Of a stretch of DNA of 64,000 nt, positions 58,751 to 64,000 are shown piece after piece; the first letter of the stretch is position 1, and every line of letters begins with the position of its first letter. The stretch spans positions 124,001 through 188,000 of the forward strand of contig DAZV01000047.1 in assembly GCA_002083825.1 (NCBI GenBank), in the 5' to 3' direction. A program made the position numbers and the translations under genes. The notes beneath the pieces are model-generated. The model had not been told where the DNA came from. It did not search any database and saw only the letters and a list, made by a program, of their open reading frames with translations. Source of the stretch: Candidatus Sericytochromatia bacterium S15B-MN24 CBMW_12. GTDB lineage: Bacteria > Cyanobacteriota > Sericytochromatia > S15B-MN24 > UBA4093.

Positions 58751-60433
58751 ATGGAAAAATCTGCCCGGGACCGCCCACCCCAGACGCGCCCCTCCCAGGC
58801 CTCTTTTTTCGCAAAGCGCTCCTTCGAGTTCTACCTCTCGGTCGCGACGTGGAGCTGCTGGGGCATGGCGGCTTTGCTCTTCATGCTTGGGGCTTGGCTG
58901 CTTCAGGAAGTTGCGCTCGGTCGCGCTGTCCTCACGCTGCCTACTCTCGTCCTGGCAGGCCTGGGGGCGACCGTCGGGGGACTGGCGTTGATCGGGATTC
59001 GCCTGGCCAATCACGCCTTCAGGATCAGTGTCATCCAGCCGATGAACCAGCTCGATCAGGTCTTGATCTCCCTCAACAAGGGTGGATTCACCGCGCGCAT
59101 GCGCAACCCCGGCCCGCTCCTCGAACTCGCTCAATTGGCCGAAAGCTCGAACCACCTGGCAGAGTCCCTCGAGCGAGAGGCCAAGGCCCTTCAAGCCGAA
59201 AACGCGCGCAGCCAGGAGGCCTATCAGACCATGGTGACGGCCTTGGAGGATACCGCCGCCATGACAATCGCCCTGAGGGAGAGCGAACATCGTTACCGGC
59301 AGCTCGCCGAAGCCATGCCCCAAATTGTCTGGACGGCCGATTCCGACGGCCAGATCGACTACTTCAACACCCGCTGGTTCGAGTACACCGGACTCGCCGT
59401 ATCCGATTCCTTGGGCGAGGCTTGGCAGAGCGCCATTCACCCGGAGGATCTTTTCAAGACCCGCTCGAGCTGGGAACTCGGCATGCGTTCGGAGCGCCCC
59501 TTCGAGGTCCAGGCCCGATACGAACGCAGGGATGGCGCTTACCGCTGGCACTTGATCAAGGCCACGCCGCTTCAGGACGAGCTGGGTCGGTCGGCCATGT
59601 GGGTGGGCACCAAGACCGACATCGAGGATCAAAAGCGCGCGGACGAACTCGAACGCAAGAATGCGGAACTGCGGGAGGTCGATACGCTCAAGGACCAGTT
59701 TCTGTCGGTGGTTTCCCATGAACTCCGAACGCCCATCAACTCCATCACGGGTTTCGGAAGCATCCTCGACGATGAGGTCGCAGGTCCGCTCACCGAGGAT
59801 CAGCACCACTACTTGACCAAGATGCTCGCCGGAGCGGACGCTCTGATCGCCCTCGTGGACGATCTGCTGGACATGAGCCGGATGCAGGCAGGTAAGTTCC
59901 AGCTTGCCCCTCAGCCGATCCGATTCCCTGAGCTCGTCAGTGGGGTGCTCGCCAGCCTGAGTCCCCTTGCCGAGAAGAAGCGGCAGAGCCTACTCAACGA
60001 GGTGCCCCGCGATCTCCCCGAGTTGATGGCCGATGCCCAGCGGGTCAATCAGATCCTGATCAACCTCGTCGGCAATGCCGTCAAGTTCACCCAGGAGGGG
60101 GGAACTATCACCCTGCGTGCTTGCATCGAGGGCGATCCGTCGGCTGGTGAGCCGTGGGAGCTCCGCTGCGAGGTCCGGGACAACGGCCCCGGGATCGCCC
60201 CGGAAAACCAGCCCAAGCTCTTCAAGCAGTTCGGCCAGCTGGACATGAGCTCCACCCGCAGAGCAAGCGGAACGGGGCTGGGGCTGAGCATCAGCAAGGC
60301 CCTGGTCGAGGCCCATGGCGGTAAGATCGGTGTCGAAAGCGAGCTGGGCCACGGCAGTACCTTCTGGTTCACCTTGCCGCTCGCGCTGTCGTCGGCTTCC
60401 CATGCCGCGGACATGCCGGAATCAGGCAGGTAA
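58751..60433 (+). CDS. PAS-domain sensor histidine kinase
   Basis: 560 residues. Two N-terminal membrane helices (about 28-52 and 58-82) are followed by a short HAMP-like/coiled-coil region and one PAS domain (about 178-295, [19 protein letters not shown]). The HisKA domain has [13 protein letters not shown] (His323). The HATPase has [23 protein letters not shown] and [12 protein letters not shown]. No receiver domain is fused, and no response regulator is adjacent. It begins 4 bp after the ethylene-receptor-like gene and is likely its signalling partner. Ends in a hairpin terminator. Confidence 0.92.
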   Translation: MEKSARDRPPQTRPSQASFFAKRSFEFYLSVATWSCWGMAALLFMLGAWLLQEVALGRAVLTLPTLVLAGLGATVGGLALIGIRLANHAFRISVIQPMNQLDQVLISLNKGGFTARMRNPGPLLELAQLAESSNHLAESLEREAKALQAENARSQEAYQTMVTALEDTAAMTIALRESEHRYRQLAEAMPQIVWTADSDGQIDYFNTRWFEYTGLAVSDSLGEAWQSAIHPEDLFKTRSSWELGMRSERPFEVQARYERRDGAYRWHLIKATPLQDELGRSAMWVGTKTDIEDQKRADELERKNAELREVDTLKDQFLSVVSHELRTPINSITGFGSILDDEVAGPLTEDQHHYLTKMLAGADALIALVDDLLDMSRMQAGKFQLAPQPIRFPELVSGVLASLSPLAEKKRQSLLNEVPRDLPELMADAQRVNQILINLVGNAVKFTQEGGTITLRACIEGDPSAGEPWELRCEVRDNGPGIAPENQPKLFKQFGQLDMSSTRRASGTGLGLSISKALVEAHGGKIGVESELGHGSTFWFTLPLALSSASHAADMPESGR

Positions 60434-60468
60434 CCCCCGTCGCCCCACGGGGCGCGACGGGGGTTACC
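60429..60468. terminator. Bidirectional hairpin between kinase and MerR genes
   Basis: Perfect 15-bp arms (60429-60443 and 60454-60468, beginning GGTAACCCCCG) with a 10-nt loop. It overlaps the kinase stop codon and ends 5 bp before the stop of the convergent MerR gene. No T run, so it may act as an mRNA-end hairpin for both. Confidence 0.65.
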
Positions 60469-60472
60469 TCGG

Positions 60473-61237
60473 CTACCGGGCCAGGGCCTCCAGGCGGTCG
60501 GCGTAGATAGCCATCGTATCGCGCATGAATTCGGCGAGTCCCTCTTTCACCTTGTCGTAGGTCGCCGTGAAGCGCGGATCCGCGACGTACATCTCGCCCA
60601 GACCCCTGAAGATCTCGGGCGTGCAAGAGTAGAAGCGATCGTTGATCAGCTTGAACCAGGTGCCGATCTGCTCCTGGACCTCCGCCGACGCGGGATCCCT
60701 GCCCACCAGGTTGGCCATTCCTGTGGTGACGGCCTCCAGTTCGGCCTTGATGGCCGTCCAATCCGCCTTGGTATACGCGTGGGCCCGGCGCTCCGACTCC
60801 TCGTACGCATCGCTGCTGCCCCAGCGTTCGCGGGCTTCTTTTTGGTATTCTTCGAATTTCGGGTCGTTGAAGACCTCGAACATTGCCTTCTTATCCATCG
60901 CTTCACCTCTTTTCATGGCGTCCAGGGTCTGATCCACCGACGCGAGGATCCCCTGGAGCCGCTTCTGCTTTTCGAACAGTAACTTACGGTGGGTGATGAG
61001 CGCTTTGCGCCGGTCAAAGTCCGGCCGGTCGAGAATGGCCTTGATCTCCTGCAGGCTGAACTCCAGTTCCCGGAAGAACAGGATCTGCTGCAGGCGCTCG
61101 AGGTCGGAGTCGGAGTACTGGCGGTATCCCGCCTCGCTAACCTCGGCTGGTCGGAACAGGCCGATCGCGTCGTAGTGGTGCAGCGTCCGGACACTGACCC
61201 CCGCCAACTCGGCCACAGCTTTTACCGTGTAAGCCAT
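60473..61237 (-). CDS. TipA-type MerR regulator
   Basis: 254 residues. The N-terminal MerR HTH (about 1-70) has YTVKAVAELAGVSVRTLHHYDAIGL and a coiled-coil dimer helix with LQEIKAILDRPDFDR. The C-terminal ~135 residues are a TipAS domain (MFEVFNDPKFEEYQKEA, HAYTKADW, SCTPEIFRGLGEMYV). TipAS domains bind thiopeptides or other amphipathic ligands and activate multidrug responses. Its promoter has the 19-bp spacer typical of MerR targets, so it is probably autoregulated. The same ligand-sensing role here is family knowledge, not shown. Confidence 0.93.
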   Translation of the reverse strand: MAYTVKAVAELAGVSVRTLHHYDAIGLFRPAEVSEAGYRQYSDSDLERLQQILFFRELEFSLQEIKAILDRPDFDRRKALITHRKLLFEKQKRLQGILASVDQTLDAMKRGEAMDKKAMFEVFNDPKFEEYQKEARERWGSSDAYEESERRAHAYTKADWTAIKAELEAVTTGMANLVGRDPASAEVQEQIGTWFKLINDRFYSCTPEIFRGLGEMYVADPRFTATYDKVKEGLAEFMRDTMAIYADRLEALAR

Positions 61238-61257
61238 GCGCTCACCTCCCGAGATAC

Positions 61258-61288
61258 AACGTAAGGCCTGACGCTACGTGAGGGTCAA
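61258..61288 (-). promoter_or_regulatory. MerR-type promoter with 19-bp spacer
   Basis: On the minus strand, TTGACC (61288-61283) and TACGTT (61263-61258) are 19 bp apart. The spacer and -10 contain ACGTA and TACGT arms. Overlong spacers with a central dyad are the mark of promoters activated by MerR proteins. It lies 20 bp before the TipA-type gene start. Confidence 0.65.
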
Positions 61289-61296
61289 GCCCCCGT

Positions 61297-61716
61297 CAAA
61301 ACTCGTCCCCCATTGGGCCTGAGGGCCCAGTTAGGCTGCGCCTAGCGACGGGGGGCTACGGGGGGTGAGCGCCCGCGGCTAAAGGCTATGAACGGCGAAG
61401 CCATGGCCCCTAATCTTCCGTTAATCCGCCCCCCTCGATGGGGGGCTACGGGGGGTGTTCGCCGGCGAAGCCATGGCGTTCCTTATTATTTCTGACTCAC
61501 CATGGGGAGAGATAAGGAACCAGGGATCAGTAACCCCCCCCCCTCGCCCCCCCCATCGAGGGGGGGGGGATTAGGGGAAGCTCCCCTTCGGGGATGAGAT
61601 GGAACCTGGGATCAGTAACACCCCCCCGCCCCCCCCATTGGGCCTGCGGGCCCAGTTAGGCTGCGCCTGAGCAAGGGGGGGATTTAGGGGAGCTTCCCTT
61701 CGGGGATGAGAAGCAG
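61297..61716. repeat. Cluster of G/C-tract intergenic repeats
   Basis: About 420 bp made of repeated modules. A 36-bp unit with ATTGGGCCTGAGGGCCCAG occurs at 61308-61343 and 61633-61668 (35 of 36 identical). The 95-bp element copy B is at 61413-61507. GGAACCAGGGATCAGTAAC at 61516 and GGAACCTGGGATCAGTAACA at 61601 match 27381. AGGGGAAGCTCCCCTTCGGGG hairpins lie near 61573 and 61686. Long C tracts face long G tracts. No gene is visible. Confidence 0.75.
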
Positions 61717-62712
61717 CTAGCGCCTGAACATGCGATCGCTCGCCTCGATCAGACTCACCATGAAGCGGGTCAGGCCCCGCGTGAACCCGATGAGACCTCG
61801 CACCGGCAGGGCCGCGAGCCAGATGACCCCCTGCTCGAGCCGATCGAAGACGCTCAGGGCTCGCTCCAACTGGTCCCCTGCCACTTTCAGGCCCTGCGTC
61901 GCCTGGACTTTCGCCTTGGTCGAGTTCTGATGCAGCGCGGAGGTATGGTAGGTCGCGCGGATCTGGTACATGGAGCGCTCGAACTCCTGCCAGAAATCTA
62001 CCGGCTTCGGCTTCTGGCCCTGGGCCACCGCCTTGGGCACGGCCAGCTGGAAGGTCTGCTCGATCTGGTCGAGCACCGCCGGATCCGCCTTCTTGATGTT
62101 CGTCTGGAGGTAGAGGTAGTGGCTGCGCGTGGCCGGTCCATCGCCGTAAAGCGCGATCACCCCCGCGGTCGCTCCCTCGTCGCGCGGGAAGTAGAAGAGC
62201 GTGATCTGGGTGAGCTTGCGAACGATCCCGTACATCCGATCGCCCGCGTCCAGCAGGGCGGGCGGAATCAGCTCCCGGAAGACCTGCTCGATCGAGGCGT
62301 CGGCGATCCGCAAGATGCAGCCTCCCGGTTCGGCAATAGCCTGAGGAGGCAGCACCTTCCAGCGCGTGGCCTGCCCGAGCGGGGTCTGCTCCAGCCCCTT
62401 GGCGAACCCCGCTTTCCAGACGATGCCCTGCACCGTGAAGTTCAGGGCCCGGCTGCGCTTGGCCGACTTGGCGATCATCAGGGAATCGGTGCCGTCCATG
62501 TCCCGGAGCACGGCCGAACCCCGCCCCTGATCCTGGCGCGAGATGCGGTCGAAGGCAGCCCGAACGTAGGGATCCCCCGGCCCCATCTGAAGATCGTAGA
62601 GATCGTCGGGATTGATGGGGCCCGTCCGAGGCGCAGGAGGAGTCCCGCGCGGAGGCAGATCGCCGTCCTCGGGGCGTTGAGGGAACCGCGGGTTACGTGG
62701 AGGCTGCTGCAT
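61717..62712 (-). CDS. Conserved-looking hypothetical protein
   Basis: 331 residues; I do not recognise a family. The first ~35 residues are Pro/Arg-rich and disordered-looking. A central alpha/beta part (about 60-230) includes DRMYGIVRKLTQITLFYFPRDEG and GVIALYGDGPATRSHYLYLQ. The C-terminus has amphipathic helices with LAALPVRGLIGFTRGLTRFM that could contact membrane. It lies 34 bp after ftsX on the same strand and may be cotranscribed with ftsEX, hinting at a role near cell division or envelope. That is inference from position only. Confidence 0.5.
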   Translation of the reverse strand: MQQPPRNPRFPQRPEDGDLPPRGTPPAPRTGPINPDDLYDLQMGPGDPYVRAAFDRISRQDQGRGSAVLRDMDGTDSLMIAKSAKRSRALNFTVQGIVWKAGFAKGLEQTPLGQATRWKVLPPQAIAEPGGCILRIADASIEQVFRELIPPALLDAGDRMYGIVRKLTQITLFYFPRDEGATAGVIALYGDGPATRSHYLYLQTNIKKADPAVLDQIEQTFQLAVPKAVAQGQKPKPVDFWQEFERSMYQIRATYHTSALHQNSTKAKVQATQGLKVAGDQLERALSVFDRLEQGVIWLAALPVRGLIGFTRGLTRFMVSLIEASDRMFRR

Positions 62713-62746
62713 GGGTCCCCCTCCTGATGTGGTTCCCCGACACCTG

Positions 62747-63643
62747 TCAGGTCGTTTGACGCCTCAGATGCCGACGAACCGAAACCCAGCTGGCGAGTGC
62801 TCCGATCCCCACCCCGATAGCCACCAGGTAGCCGAGAACCCGGAAGATGATCGTGGGACTCGCGTCGAGAATCACGAAGGGGAAGAGTTCCTGCAAGCGC
62901 ATGATGATGAACGTACGCCAGCCGGCCAGGGCGCCGCCGGTGAGCAGCGCGCCCGCCAGGCCGAAGATCATGCCCTCCAGCAAAAAGGGCGAATGGATGA
63001 AGGCCTCGCCGGCCCCCACCAGCTGCATGATTTCGATCTCCTTGCGGCGACTCTGGACCGCCAGGCGGATGGTGTTCCCGATGACCGCGAAGGTCGCCAC
63101 CATCAGCAGGCCCGTCACCAGGATGCCGATCAGCCGGGTGAAGGTCGCGATCTGCTGGATCTTCGCGTGCAGGCTCTGGCCCCAGTTGAGGTCCTCGACC
63201 CCTTTCATCTGGGCGATGGCGGCGGCAATCTCCGGCGTGTCCTCGGCGTCCAGCACCTTGACCCGAACGGTGTCGGGAAGCGGATTATCCAGGAGCGCGT
63301 CGAAGCGAACCCGCCCCTTCATCTCCTGCTGGAGCGAAGCCCAGGCCTCGTCCTTGGGGATGATGCTGACCTCGCGAACGCCGTCCATCGCGCGGATGTC
63401 GGCGGCCATCTCGCTCACGTTGGCGGAGTCCTTGGTGAAGACCATGATCTCGACCTTGGACCCGACCGATCGGGCGAGGCTGTAGAGATCGTCGGAAAGG
63501 AGCCAGAAGCCCCCCAGAATGGTGAGGCTCACCGCCATGGTCATCACCACCACCCAGCTCATCCAGCCGGATCGGGTGATGGAGGCGAGGGCTTCCTCGC
63601 CGATGAAGCCGATTTGCCGCCAGTACCGCTTAATTGACTCCAA
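62747..63643 (-). CDS. ftsX: Cell division protein FtsX
   Basis: 298 residues from a TTG at 63643 (LESIKRYW in the translated frame), preceded by GAGGAG; longer in-frame sequence overlaps ftsE. One helix near residue 25-48, an extracellular domain (about 55-160) with [15 protein letters not shown], then three helices with [22 protein letters not shown] and a [15 protein letters not shown] loop. FtsX with the ATPase FtsE controls periplasmic peptidoglycan hydrolases at the septum or sidewall. It overlaps ftsE by 14 bp. Confidence 0.93.
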   Translation of the reverse strand: MESIKRYWRQIGFIGEEALASITRSGWMSWVVVMTMAVSLTILGGFWLLSDDLYSLARSVGSKVEIMVFTKDSANVSEMAADIRAMDGVREVSIIPKDEAWASLQQEMKGRVRFDALLDNPLPDTVRVKVLDAEDTPEIAAAIAQMKGVEDLNWGQSLHAKIQQIATFTRLIGILVTGLLMVATFAVIGNTIRLAVQSRRKEIEIMQLVGAGEAFIHSPFLLEGMIFGLAGALLTGGALAGWRTFIIMRLQELFPFVILDASPTIIFRVLGYLVAIGVGIGALASWVSVRRHLRRQTT

Positions 63644-64000
63644 CCGAATACACTCCTCTAGCTTGGTCGAGTACGAGGCGACCATGGTCGATGGTCACGA
63701 CCCGGCGCCGCATGTTGTCCACGACCAGCTTGTTGTGGGTGGCCACCACGACGGTCGTTCCGTGCATGTTGATCTTGGTGAGTAGCCGCATGATTTCCCA
63801 CGAGGTCTCGGGGTCCAGGTTCCCTGTCGGCTCGTCCGCGATCAGCAGTGGCGGGGTATTGACGATCGCCCGCGCCAGGCAGACCCGCTGCTGCTGCCCG
63901 CCCGAAAGCTGATGCGGGAGGCAATCGGCGCTGTCGCGCAGACCTACCAGGTCGAGGGACGAGCGAACTCGCTTTTGCATCTCGACCCGGCTCACGCCGA
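63630..64000 (-). CDS. ftsE: Cell division ATP-binding protein FtsE (partial)
   Basis: The C-terminal ~123 residues of an ABC ATPase; the N-terminal part with Walker A lies beyond the right edge. Visible are the signature [16 protein letters not shown], Walker [14 protein letters not shown] and the H-loop VVVATHNK. The pattern and the direct 14-bp overlap with ftsX identify FtsE. It couples ATP hydrolysis to FtsX movement and hydrolase activation. Confidence 0.92.
   Translation of the reverse strand, partial: GVSRVEMQKRVRSSLDLVGLRDSADCLPHQLSGGQQQRVCLARAIVNTPPLLIADEPTGNLDPETSWEIMRLLTKINMHGTTVVVATHNKLVVDNMRRRVVTIDHGRLVLDQARGVYSVGVN

Overview
The window is a GC-rich bacterial chromosome segment. 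The octamer GCGATCGC (HIP1, characteristic of cyanobacteria) occurs about 30 times by eye, against roughly 2 expected by base composition. The window also has an ethylene-receptor-type sensor domain like those of plants and cyanobacteria, a SpoVS homologue, and a double-membrane gene set (Wzm/Wzt O-polysaccharide export, an outer-membrane beta-barrel protein, a lipoprotein). I read this as a member of the Cyanobacteriota lineage, possibly a non-photosynthetic relative such as Sericytochromatia. The lineage is inference; no rRNA or photosynthesis gene is present.

1-27 kb is a surface-polysaccharide locus. It has a flippase tail, several glycosyltransferases, the ABC exporter Wzm/Wzt with a coiled-coil methyltransferase beside it, and a double glycosyltransferase. 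RfbF-RfbG-RfbH make CDP-3,6-dideoxy-4-hexulose. A membrane GT-C/GtrA/GtrB trio follows, then an unassigned cassette (ThDP enzyme, HpcH/HpaI aldolase, SDR, dehydroquinate-synthase-like cyclase, extended SDR) and RfbD. HIP1 is absent from 16.1 to 27.0 kb, consistent with imported DNA.

27-37 kb holds a secreted degenerate phosphoesterase, a GH57 enzyme, and tRNA-Arg(CCT) followed by a small accessory region. That region has two toxin-antitoxin-like modules with intact regulators and broken toxins: a frameshifted AbiEii-like nucleotidyltransferase, and a RES toxin split by an IS256-family element with an 8-bp target duplication. SpoVS and an outer-membrane protein follow.

37-55 kb carries RibD, an aldehyde dehydrogenase, a lipoprotein and a double GNAT. 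Next is a tightly coupled seven-gene minus-strand operon (FAAL, ACP, KAS III, ATP-grasp, NAD-dependent reductase, metallo-hydrolase, PaaK-like ligase) divergent from an MMPL exporter, which looks like an uncharacterised fatty-acyl product pathway. Then come ribE-ribBA-ribH and a UPF0489 gene.

55-64 kb holds a large protein with a papain-like Gln/Cys/His/Asp set plus a cationic amphipathic helix, and its small partner. It also has a split ethylene-receptor-like sensor and PAS histidine kinase, a TipA-type MerR regulator with a 19-bp-spacer promoter, a cluster of intergenic G/C-tract repeats that recur elsewhere in the window, an unknown protein, and FtsX/FtsE at the right edge.
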